48,040 nucleotides of DNA from a virus. Shown here piece by piece: positions 1 to 5,748 of this stretch; position 1 is the stretch's first letter, and each line of letters begins with the position of its first letter. The stretch is from positions 1 through 48,040 of IMG/VR virus record IMGVR_UViG_3300005518_000019; one strand, given 5' to 3'. The position numbers and the translations under genes are program-made. The notes beneath the pieces were generated by a model. It did no database searches. It saw only the letters and a list, made by a program, of their open reading frames with translations, and was not told the DNA's origin.

Positions 1-81
1 AACGCAGTTAACCTCGAATGCGTCTGCCTTGATCGGCACTCATACGCGGTGTCTTCCGGAAACCATAAGAGCGAAACATGA
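1..81 (+). CDS. 3' part of a small protein whose gene spans the window ends
   Basis: Reading frame 1 is open from base 1 to the TGA at 79-81. It joins in frame to the open end at 47918-48040. With the nine-base end overlap merged, the product is about 65 residues with four cysteines (WRCP, GCRL, ECVC). Its stop overlaps the ATG at 78 (ATGA), the coupling style used by its neighbours. I know no function. Confidence 0.7.
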   Translation, partial: NAVNLECVCLDRHSYAVSSGNHKSET

Positions 82-569
82 GTGAAGACCTCTCCGTCCT
101 CATCAAACAGTACGCTCTTGATTTGCGCCGCAACGCCAGCGGCGGCGATGACTATCCATATGAGTTTGCGAGGGGTGTCGCCGGCTACCTGGATATCCTG
201 ATCAGGCGGGCCAAGGGCGATTGCACCTGCGCCAAGGCCGGGTTCCCCGATAGTTGCGACAATTGCGACGGAAACCGAAAGTCTGGAAACATGACCGACA
301 TCATTGAGCGCCTGGAAGAAGAGAGCTTGCGCCTAGCCCGCCTGTCTTTCGACGCGGCAGGCGCCGGGATTGCAGCCAATGTCGCGGATGATGCGGTTGC
401 AGAGATCAAGCGCCTACGGGCCGCAATTGTATTTTGGAGCGCTGCTCGATACCCCGAAATCAGGCCCGAACCGCGCGATATCGAAGGTCGCATTCAAGCT
501 CAAGAGGGGTTGGATCTGGCAGAAAACACGCTTTACGAAATTGCGAACTCTTCTGGAGACCGAACATGA
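78..569 (+). CDS. Two-module protein: Cys-rich phage domain plus coiled-coil region
   Basis: 163 residues of unknown function. Residues about 5-65 hold a module with the cluster CTCAKAGFPDSCDNCDG, which could bind a metal. A closely similar module lies in the gene at 44870-45658. Residues from about 72 begin like an independent small phage protein (MTDIIERLEEES) and continue as a charged helical region with KRLRAAI, so the gene looks like a fusion of two families that are often separate. The start is fixed by ATGA overlap with the upstream frame, and the stop overlaps the next ATG at 566. Confidence 0.75.
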   Translation: MSEDLSVLIKQYALDLRRNASGGDDYPYEFARGVAGYLDILIRRAKGDCTCAKAGFPDSCDNCDGNRKSGNMTDIIERLEEESLRLARLSFDAAGAGIAANVADDAVAEIKRLRAAIVFWSAARYPEIRPEPRDIEGRIQAQEGLDLAENTLYEIANSSGDRT

Positions 570-877
570 GTGCCTGCCCGGATTGCAAAACTAAGGGGAA
601 GATTTTCGCGTTGGTCGATGGCCCCAATTATTCCGGGCCGGCCGAACTCCGGTGCCCTCGCTGCATGGGAAGCGGCCATGTGGATGCAGACATGGAACGG
701 TGGATGAAGATCGGCGGCGCCCATAGAACTTGGCGCGTAGCTCAGTGGGAGAGCATCGCTGAGTGTTCCAAGCGTCTTGGAATCGGGGCCGCCGAACTTT
801 CCGCTATGGAGTCGGGCCGGAAAGATCCCACGTTCCTGATCCCAGACATTCCGACTGAATTGCAGCCTCGGATATGA
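566..877 (+). CDS. Zinc-finger plus HTH small protein
   Basis: 103 residues. Two CxxC pairs (CPDC at residues 4-7, CPRC near 30) resemble a DnaJ-type zinc finger. The C-terminal half (WRVAQWESIAECSKRLGIG, then AAELSAMESGRKDP) reads as a lambda-repressor-like helix-turn-helix with the usual 'E-x-G-R-x-x-P' ending. A DNA-binding regulator is plausible but unproven. It starts inside the ATGA overlap with the previous gene. Confidence 0.75.
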   Translation: MSACPDCKTKGKIFALVDGPNYSGPAELRCPRCMGSGHVDADMERWMKIGGAHRTWRVAQWESIAECSKRLGIGAAELSAMESGRKDPTFLIPDIPTELQPRI

Positions 878-992
878 CGAAAGATCGAAAGAGCAAATGA
901 ACAAGAGCGCGGCTATGCGAGCGCATATGAGGCGATCTGGCGCCGCCAAGCGATCATGGCAGCGTCGAAAACATAACGCAGCGAGGGCGAAT
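878..992. other. Short stretch without a clear gene
   Basis: An eight-codon frame (874-900) starts in the ATGA overlap and ends in another ATGA at 897. The frame from 897 is open into the next gene but its first 32 residues are Arg-rich and unlike a protein start. I see no convincing separate gene here. Confidence 0.4.
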
Positions 993-1229
993 ATGGGTGA
1001 CATTGTGGAAAGGTTGCGGGCCGGGTTCTTTTGCCGCGAGGAGGCGGCCGATGAAATCGAGGGATTGCGACTTGAGCACCAGCACGCCTGCCAAGAGATT
1101 AGCGTGGCAATTGCCGAGCGGGATCAGGCAATAGACCTTCTCTACTCGTTGCTGGGGCTAGAGCCCGGCTCCGGCGAGAAGGCATTGGCATTTATCGAAT
1201 CTTTCCGCCCTCCTGGGGGCGAGACGTGA
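993..1229 (+). CDS. Small phage protein of the 'MxDIVERLR' type
   Basis: 78 residues, start MGDIVERLRAGFF, followed by EAADEIEGLRLEH and a helical C-terminus. The pattern is common among small accessory phage proteins of unknown function and resembles the second half of the gene at 78. The ATG at 993 is preferred to the in-frame ATG at 897 because it matches that family start and has a GAGGG ribosome site before it. The stop overlaps the next start (GTGA). Confidence 0.65.
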   Translation: MGDIVERLRAGFFCREEAADEIEGLRLEHQHACQEISVAIAERDQAIDLLYSLLGLEPGSGEKALAFIESFRPPGGET

Positions 1230-1474
1230 CCTCCCCGGCCCCCGAGACGATCGAGCGCGAACAGGGCAAACTCTACCTGAGTGATGCCGAGCTGATCCGT
1301 CGCCTCGGTGTGCCGGAGAAGCACATGCGCAAGATCCTGCCGGGGCTGGAATCCAAGTACGGTTTTCCACGGAAACAGCCGCTTTTCGCAGACAGGCGGT
1401 ATTGGCCTGCGGTCAAGGCATGGCTCGACAAGCGCAACGGACTTATTCCTGTTGACAGACCTCGGGATGATTGA
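1226..1474 (+). CDS. Winged-helix / excisionase-like DNA-binding protein
   Basis: 82 residues with a GTG start in a GTGA overlap. The core (YLSDAELIRRLGVPEKHM, then RRYWPAVKAWLDKRNGL) has the shape of MerR/excisionase-type winged helix proteins: a short HTH, a basic wing and a W-x-x-V-x-x-W-L-D helix. Position just before padR and the integrase fits a recombination directionality factor. Family-level call only. Confidence 0.6.
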   Translation: MTSPAPETIEREQGKLYLSDAELIRRLGVPEKHMRKILPGLESKYGFPRKQPLFADRRYWPAVKAWLDKRNGLIPVDRPRDD

Positions 1475-1506
1475 CTCTATCTCTACATAGCCCTATATAG
1501 GGTTCA
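1471..1506 (+). promoter_or_regulatory. Promoter for padR-integrase with a palindrome over the -10
   Basis: TTGACT (1471-1476), 17 bases, TATATA (1494-1499) is a good sigma-70 promoter. The perfect 12-base palindrome CCCTATATAGGG (1491-1502) covers the -10 and is a natural operator. The expected transcription start, about seven bases after the -10, falls on or next to the padR ATG at 1506, so the mRNA would be leaderless. Confidence 0.65.
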
Positions 1507-1790
1507 TGAAAGAGATGCGATTGACACAGCCGAGCCTGAGAATTCTAACCCTCTTCCTGCGCGATCTTCGCAAGCAGAAATCGGGAGCGGAAATCTATAA
1601 GGAACTGAAAATTATGTCGGGAACAATGTACCCGATTTTGTACCGGCTAGAAGCTGCCGGATGGCTAGAGAGTGAGTGGGAGGAGATCGACCCGAGCGAA
1701 GCCGGCAGGCCGCGCAAGCGGCTGTATCGACTGACCGCGGTGGGAAAGCAAAAGGCAAAGGCTGCATTGGCCGAATTGAGGACAGCATGA
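1506..1790 (+). CDS. PadR-family transcriptional regulator
   Basis: 94 residues, a full-length minimal PadR winged helix: an N-terminal helix (LRILTLFLRDLRKQKSGAEI), the recognition part SGTMYPILYRLEAAGWLESEW, and the beta wing GRPRKRLYRLTAVGKQ. The typical C-terminal dimer helix is short. No ribosome site lies before the ATG, in keeping with a leaderless transcript. Its stop overlaps the integrase start (ATGA at 1787), so the two are translationally coupled. Inference: it represses its own promoter through the palindrome at 1491-1502 and thereby sets integrase level. Confidence 0.88.
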   Translation: MKEMRLTQPSLRILTLFLRDLRKQKSGAEIYKELKIMSGTMYPILYRLEAAGWLESEWEEIDPSEAGRPRKRLYRLTAVGKQKAKAALAELRTA

Positions 1791-3049
1791 GCAACCCTCC
1801 GAAGGTCGAAGACGCGCCCGGACTGGTCTGGCGAGAACGAACGCGCAAAAAGATTTGGGTTGCCTATTGGCAGGCCCGCAGCGATCTAGTGAAGAAGGGC
1901 TACGCCCCAGGCGCCAAGCAGCTTTGGGAGGGTGCCGAACTCGACGAAATTGACGGGCTGGAAATCGCGGCTCAGTGTCGAGAACTTCAGTCGGTAATGC
2001 TCATTTGGGGGCATGAGCACGGGGAAGGCGGCCCGGCCCCGCTCGTCACCCTGCACAACCTGATCAGCAAGTACCAGACCGACCCGGATTCAGCGTTTCA
2101 TAAGAAGCGCTATGGGGCACGGCAGGGCAAGGCGGCGCTGTTGAGGCGGATCGACAAGCGGTTCGGCGACGTCATGATTTCCGACATCACGGGTCGGATG
2201 ATCCTCTCCTGGTATAATGAGTGGAGCGACAACGGCCAGAAGGCATCCGCTGGCGGCGCCTTTGTGGCGACCCTACGCACCCTGTTTCGATTTGGTGCCG
2301 GCCTGCTGGACGATAGGGAATGCGCCCGCCTCGCCTCCACCCTATCAAGCCAAAGCTACAAGGGGACGAAGCCGCGGGAGGTCGCCCTATCGGCCGAGCA
2401 GGCGATAGCTGTTCGGCACCATGCCCATGAGCGCGGCTGGCCGTTCATTGCCCTCGCCCAAGCCATCCAGTTCGAGTGCACCCTGCGGCAAAAGGACGTC
2501 ATCGGCGAGTGGGTTCCCGTCAAGGAACCCGGCGTGTCGGACGTCATCCAGACGAAGAAATTCAAGGACAAGAAGACGACCAAGAAGTGGATCACCGGCC
2601 TGCGGTGGGAGCGGATCGACGAAAACCTGATCTTGCGCCACGTCACCAGCAAGCGGAACAAGAAGATCGAGATCGACCTGAAGCTAGCCCCGATGGTCAT
2701 GGAGGAGTTTCAGATCATGTTCAAATCTACCGACCGCGCCGCCATGCCCGCGTCGGGTCCGGTCATTCTGTGCGAGGTCAACGCTTGGCCCTATTATAGT
2801 GGAGAGTTCCGCAGGAAGTGGCGCAAAGTGGCGGCCGCAGCCGGCGTGCCGAAGGACGTCAAAAACATGGACTCCAGGAGCGGCGCGATCACGGAAGCGG
2901 CCGATGCTGGCGCCGATATGGAGAAGGTCAGGAAGGCCGCCACCCACAGCAATATCTCGCAAACCCAGAACTATTCCCGGGGCGATGCGAAGGCTGCTGC
3001 GGACGTCATGGCCATCCGCGCCGAGCACAGAAACAAACCTAAAACGTGA
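1787..3049 (+). CDS. int: Tyrosine recombinase (phage integrase)
   Basis: 420 residues, usual integrase length. The C-terminal catalytic domain shows Arg234 (CTLRQKDVIG), Arg364 (MDSRSGAITEAADAGADM, the box II region), His387 (KAATHSNIS) and Tyr396 (QTQNYSRG), the R...R-H-Y set of tyrosine recombinases; the HxxR histidine appears replaced by Asp. It would join phage and host DNA by site-specific recombination. Start 1787 is set by ATGA overlap with padR; a longer frame upstream is only the padR shadow. A candidate attP follows directly. Confidence 0.92.
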   Translation: MSNPPKVEDAPGLVWRERTRKKIWVAYWQARSDLVKKGYAPGAKQLWEGAELDEIDGLEIAAQCRELQSVMLIWGHEHGEGGPAPLVTLHNLISKYQTDPDSAFHKKRYGARQGKAALLRRIDKRFGDVMISDITGRMILSWYNEWSDNGQKASAGGAFVATLRTLFRFGAGLLDDRECARLASTLSSQSYKGTKPREVALSAEQAIAVRHHAHERGWPFIALAQAIQFECTLRQKDVIGEWVPVKEPGVSDVIQTKKFKDKKTTKKWITGLRWERIDENLILRHVTSKRNKKIEIDLKLAPMVMEEFQIMFKSTDRAAMPASGPVILCEVNAWPYYSGEFRRKWRKVAAAAGVPKDVKNMDSRSGAITEAADAGADMEKVRKAATHSNISQTQNYSRGDAKAAADVMAIRAEHRNKPKT

Positions 3050-3186
3050 ATAGCGGACGGATCGCGGACGGATTTGTAAGTTATTGAATTTAGGGCGGAA
3101 TTGACGAGGCCCGGAGTGCCTAGGAAATTGGGCTGAAATTCTAACCCATTCTAGACATTCAGTTTTCTTACCGATCCGTCCGCTAT
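3050..3186. promoter_or_regulatory. Candidate attP region
   Basis: Non-coding, AT-richer DNA just after the integrase stop. GCGGACGGAT occurs at 3053-3062 and again at 3064-3073, exactly 11 bases (one helical turn) apart, and inverted at 3174-3183. The outer copies extend to a perfect 15-base inverted repeat (3050-3064 / 3172-3186). Between them TGGG...CCCA (about 3129-3148) brackets an AT-rich centre. Paired arm sites around a core are what an integrase attachment site looks like. The crossover core cannot be identified without the host site. Confidence 0.55.
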
Positions 3187-3230
3187 CCGAAAGAGCAACC
3201 GACGCATCAGGCGTCTTATGGAGAGCGAAG

Positions 3231-3617
3231 ATGTACGACCCGCCACCATTTCAACGCCGCGTTCTCGCTTGGCTTATGGAGTGCTTCTCAATGGAGGTTT
3301 GCCGGGATGGCACCGAGCGCAATCACCGCTTCCTGGAAGAAGCGCTGGAGCTCGTCCAGTCGCTCGGCTGCACCCAGTCAGAAGCGCACCAGCTTGTCGA
3401 TTACGTCTTCGGGCACCCCGTAGGCGAGCCCATGCAGGAGCTCGGAGGCACCATGCTCACCCTCTCCGCGCTGGCAAGCTGCCACGATATGAACTTGGAC
3501 CATGCCGGCGAGCTCGAACTCGCAAGGGTCTGGGCGAAGATCGACCTGATCCGCGCCAAGCAGGCAGCCAAGCCAAAACACTCGCCCCTGCCCGGCCCTT
3601 CGGTCGCCGCCGAGTAG
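3231..3617 (+). CDS. MazG-like nucleotide pyrophosphohydrolase family protein
   Basis: 128 residues. The helical core RFLEEALELVQSLG, then QELGGTMLTLSALA and ELELARVWAKI matches the all-alpha MazG/phage NTP-pyrophosphohydrolase pattern, in which the acidic EE..E and later acidic residues hold Mg2+. The likely role is hydrolysis of a non-canonical or alarmone nucleotide. The ribosome site GGAGAGCGAAG precedes the ATG. First gene after the attP region. Confidence 0.6.
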   Translation: MYDPPPFQRRVLAWLMECFSMEVCRDGTERNHRFLEEALELVQSLGCTQSEAHQLVDYVFGHPVGEPMQELGGTMLTLSALASCHDMNLDHAGELELARVWAKIDLIRAKQAAKPKHSPLPGPSVAAE

Positions 3618-3653
3618 CCCAGAGTTTCAAACAGACCGAAACGGAGAGAATTC

Positions 3654-3878
3654 ATGATTAAGACGATGACCTCAAAGTGGCCGCCGGACCCCATACCGTC
3701 TCCGCGCCACCCACTTGAATGCAAAATCAACGCGCTTATCCAGCAACTCGCTTGGTATTACCAAGTCAATGATTGCGCCGAGCGACGCGCTGATGACGCG
3801 CTAGATGTGCCCATCCGAGATTTGCGGATAGCCGCCGAAATTGCTCGTGAACTAGGCCTGCCCGATGGGCCAGCCTAG
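3654..3878 (+). CDS. Hypothetical small protein
   Basis: 74 residues, mostly helical, ending in IRDLRIAAEIARELGLPDGPA. Strong ribosome site (GGAGAG) before the ATG at 3654. No family recognised. It belongs to the run of small rightward genes after the integrase, each here with its own ribosome site instead of stop-start overlaps. Confidence 0.6.
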   Translation: MIKTMTSKWPPDPIPSPRHPLECKINALIQQLAWYYQVNDCAERRADDALDVPIRDLRIAAEIARELGLPDGPA

Positions 3879-3912
3879 CAATCAGGCCGGCTATCCGAAA
3901 CAGGAGAGAACG

Positions 3913-4110
3913 ATGCCCTACATACCCCACCCGGCGAGGCAAGGTGATACTGCCAGCATCCTCGATTGGCTGCGCTTTCACCTCGGTACTTGGATGCAAC
4001 GCAAGGGATCGGACCTCGAATACCGAGCGCTTTATCCCAACGACGTGGAGTGCCCTGATTGCGGCCAAATGATCCACCCAGGGCAGCAGTGCGACCACAT
4101 ACCGTTCTGA
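3913..4110 (+). CDS. Small zinc-ribbon-like protein
   Basis: 65 residues. The C-terminus ECPDCGQMIHPGQQCDHIPF has CxxC followed by H and C-x-H, a plausible zinc knuckle. Ribosome site CAGGAGAG precedes the ATG. Function unknown. Confidence 0.6.
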   Translation: MPYIPHPARQGDTASILDWLRFHLGTWMQRKGSDLEYRALYPNDVECPDCGQMIHPGQQCDHIPF

Positions 4111-4131
4111 CGGTCAGGCAAGGAGACGAAA

Positions 4132-4323
4132 ATGCCTGGAGTTGCAGATTTGGCGGCAGAAGCTTTTGAGAAGCGTGAGCGCGTAAAGATGCTGGAAATG
4201 ATGAACACCCCCACCGACTATGAGGAGCGCAAGAAGGCGTTCGTCGAGCTGGCTTTGGCGAGGGTTGCCGCCGAGCAGGCAGACCGCGCGCTGCGAAGCC
4301 TGAACCCCTTCCAGACCGGCTAG
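4132..4323 (+). CDS. Hypothetical small helical protein
   Basis: 63 residues, charged and helical (LAAEAFEKRERVKMLEMM ... ERKKAFVELALARVAAEQA). Ribosome site AAGGAGAC stands before the ATG. No family recognised. Confidence 0.55.
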   Translation: MPGVADLAAEAFEKRERVKMLEMMNTPTDYEERKKAFVELALARVAAEQADRALRSLNPFQTG

Positions 4324-4362
4324 GTGTTTCGTAGTGGCGGCAAGGAATCCGCGAGAAAGCAA

Positions 4363-4587
4363 ATGACCCCGGAAGTCATCGTCAACTATGAGAGCATCAA
4401 AATCCGCTTCGGCGGCGTCTTGCATCTCCATCTGCAACGCCCGGTCTACAGCGTTCAGTCGTGGGTGCAGGAGCGGCAGGCGAAGTTCACGATCCAATAC
4501 ACAACGGCCGGGGGCGACGTGACGTCGGAATATGACAATCGAGAGAAATGGGAATCGATCCTGTCTCAGCTCGACAAAGTGCTGTGA
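4363..4587 (+). CDS. Hypothetical protein
   Basis: 74 residues from the ATG at 4363 (MTPEVIVNYESIKIRFGG), alternating hydrophobic strands and a final helix (REKWESILSQLDKVL). A GTG at 4324 would lengthen it by 13 residues but has no ribosome site. Function unknown. Confidence 0.5.
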   Translation: MTPEVIVNYESIKIRFGGVLHLHLQRPVYSVQSWVQERQAKFTIQYTTAGGDVTSEYDNREKWESILSQLDKVL

Positions 4588-4614
4588 CGGAGTGGCAAAA
4601 AGGAGACCGACCCA

Positions 4615-4731
4615 ATGTTTAAGCCTTACTTTTCAGAATGGCTGGTTCGCCAGTATTTCGCTGGATGGTGGCTGCTAGGTCTAGGTCTAGGTCTAGGCCT
4701 GGCAGTCGCTGTCTATTTCCTGCTTCAGTAG
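4615..4731 (+). CDS. 38-residue membrane protein with a tandem repeat
   Basis: MFKPYFSEWLVRQYFAGWW is followed by a transmembrane segment LLGLGLGLGLAVAVYFLL and a stop. Part of the segment is encoded by a tandem hexanucleotide (CTAGGT x3 then CTAGGC, about 4676-4699), so slippage would add or remove Leu-Gly pairs in frame. Good ribosome site (AAAAGGAGACC). Role unknown. Confidence 0.6.
   Translation: MFKPYFSEWLVRQYFAGWWLLGLGLGLGLAVAVYFLLQ
4676..4699 (+). repeat. Tandem hexanucleotide repeat
   Basis: Four adjacent units of CTAGGT (the last CTAGGC) inside the small membrane-protein gene. Confidence 0.8.
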
Positions 4732-4745
4732 GAGGGAAACTGCAA

Positions 4746-4937
4746 ATGAAGCTAAAGTGGTATGGCTCCGGCACTGGAGCAGGCATGTACCTGGACCTCT
4801 ACGAGGTAGAGGGTGGTCGGGAAATAGTCGTCGGCGCCCACCGCGAGGAAGACAAGCCGTCCAGGGAAGACGTGATCAAGGCTTTCGCAAGCCTCCCTGA
4901 TCTGCCAGTCACGAATGGAGTGCGTGACAATGGATGA
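4746..4937 (+). CDS. Hypothetical protein
   Basis: 63 residues (MKLKWYGSGTGAGMYLDLYE). Ribosome site AGGAGGGAAACTGCAA precedes the ATG. Overlaps the next gene by eight bases. No family recognised. Confidence 0.55.
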   Translation: MKLKWYGSGTGAGMYLDLYEVEGGREIVVGAHREEDKPSREDVIKAFASLPDLPVTNGVRDNG

Positions 4938-5124
4938 GCAAGATATGGAAGATCGCCTTTTGAGCGCCGCCAAGGCGATCAAGGACGATATCCGCGGCCT
5001 GTTCGTCAACCACCCAGAATACAGGGACTATCTCAACAGCTTATTGCGCGATGCAGTTGAGGAGATCAGGGACCTGCGGGAACAGATCCCTGCGCCGCCA
5101 CCTGATCCTAATGAGCGGACTTGA
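4930..5124 (+). CDS. Hypothetical acidic helical protein
   Basis: 64 residues from MDEQDMEDRLL, helical and acidic, with a proline-rich tail (PAPPPDPNERT). An in-frame ATG at 4915 would add five residues. Stop overlaps a TTG (TTGA) that may start the next gene. Confidence 0.5.
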   Translation: MDEQDMEDRLLSAAKAIKDDIRGLFVNHPEYRDYLNSLLRDAVEEIRDLREQIPAPPPDPNERT

Positions 5125-5144
5125 CCGATGACCACGAGGGCAAA

Positions 5145-5405
5145 ATGAGCAATTTTGATGATGAGGTTATGTGGGCCGTCTCCGGCACTGGAGACGATTT
5201 CCAGTGCGTTCATGTAGACTTTGCTAGGGAACAGCAGGCCGAGATCGAACGGCTACGCGCGGCTCTAGAGGACATCCAGCGAGAAGCTATGACGTTCAAG
5301 CCGCCACGGCATAACTGGTACTATGACCGGGCACAAAATGCTCTGACGAACTCGAATGAACCTCTTGTGCGCGATGGGCTCGCCCCGCCGCCCTCGCGGA
5401 CTTGA
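5145..5405 (+). CDS. Hypothetical protein
   Basis: 86 residues from MSNFDDEVMWAVSGTG; a helical middle (AEIERLRAALEDIQREAM) and the tail APPPSRT. GAGG lies eight bases before the ATG at 5145. A TTG start at 5121, coupled to the previous stop, is also possible. Last clearly coded gene of the rightward unit before the short gene at 5569. Confidence 0.55.
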   Translation: MSNFDDEVMWAVSGTGDDFQCVHVDFAREQQAEIERLRAALEDIQREAMTFKPPRHNWYYDRAQNALTNSNEPLVRDGLAPPPSRT

Positions 5406-5568
5406 GCAGAAATCGGTTGACCCCTCACGACTGCGCCGGACCCGCAGTCTAGGTACGAGGTTTGGGGTTCACGTAAGCCGTCCCGGCGGGCCGTTTCACT
5501 GTTTCGCAGTTGGCCAATGATCCCAACAGACGCTTGATGGAGGGGTCTACGTGGGGTAGTGGTGGGGG
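5406..5568. other. Intergenic region
   Basis: 163 bases between the rightward unit and a small gene. No convincing terminator or promoter is seen. A minus-strand frame (5449-5691) ends with a protein-like tail (PSIKRLLGSLANCETVKRPA) but lacks a good start; I leave it unannotated. Confidence 0.4.
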
Positions 5569-5748
5569 ATGACAGTCATTCAAGCAATCCAGCTCTGGTG
5601 GTGCCTGAACGCTCCCTGGCACAAGATCAGGAGTGAGAAGATTGGTAACAATATTGACCTGATAACGTGTTCGTGCGGTCGGGAGCATCACGTCAACTAC
5701 AGTGATATCTACAACGAGATCAAGGAGATTGATCCGTCTGCATCGTGA
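5569..5748 (+). CDS. 59-residue Cys/His protein, convergent with the spike gene
   Basis: Starts MTVIQAIQLWWCLNAPWHKI and contains ITCSCGREHHVNY, a small possible metal-binding turn. A G-rich stretch (GGTGGGGG) directly before the ATG may serve as ribosome site. The last 29 bases overlap the 3' end of the minus-strand spike gene, a tail-to-tail overlap. Function unknown. Confidence 0.55.
   Translation: MTVIQAIQLWWCLNAPWHKIRSEKIGNNIDLITCSCGREHHVNYSDIYNEIKEIDPSAS

Noticed and set aside
1-9. Direct terminal repeat of the virion DNA
   Set aside because: Nine bases shared with the window end is more simply an overlap from circular assembly, since a gene is continuous across it.
731-765. tRNA-like D-arm (GTAGCTCAGTGGGAGAGCA)
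   Set aside because: No matching anticodon stem, T-arm or acceptor stem follows; the stretch codes for the HTH protein at 566-877.
3201-3215. GACGC-ATCAG-GCGTC as an integrase terminator
   Set aside because: The stem is only five bases and no T-run follows.
4676-4699. CRISPR-like repeat
   Set aside because: It is a simple tandem hexamer in a coding sequence, with no spacers.
5449-5691. Minus-strand 80-codon frame after the spike gene
   Set aside because: Its end looks protein-like but it lacks a good start and ribosome site and overlaps the plus-strand 59-residue gene.
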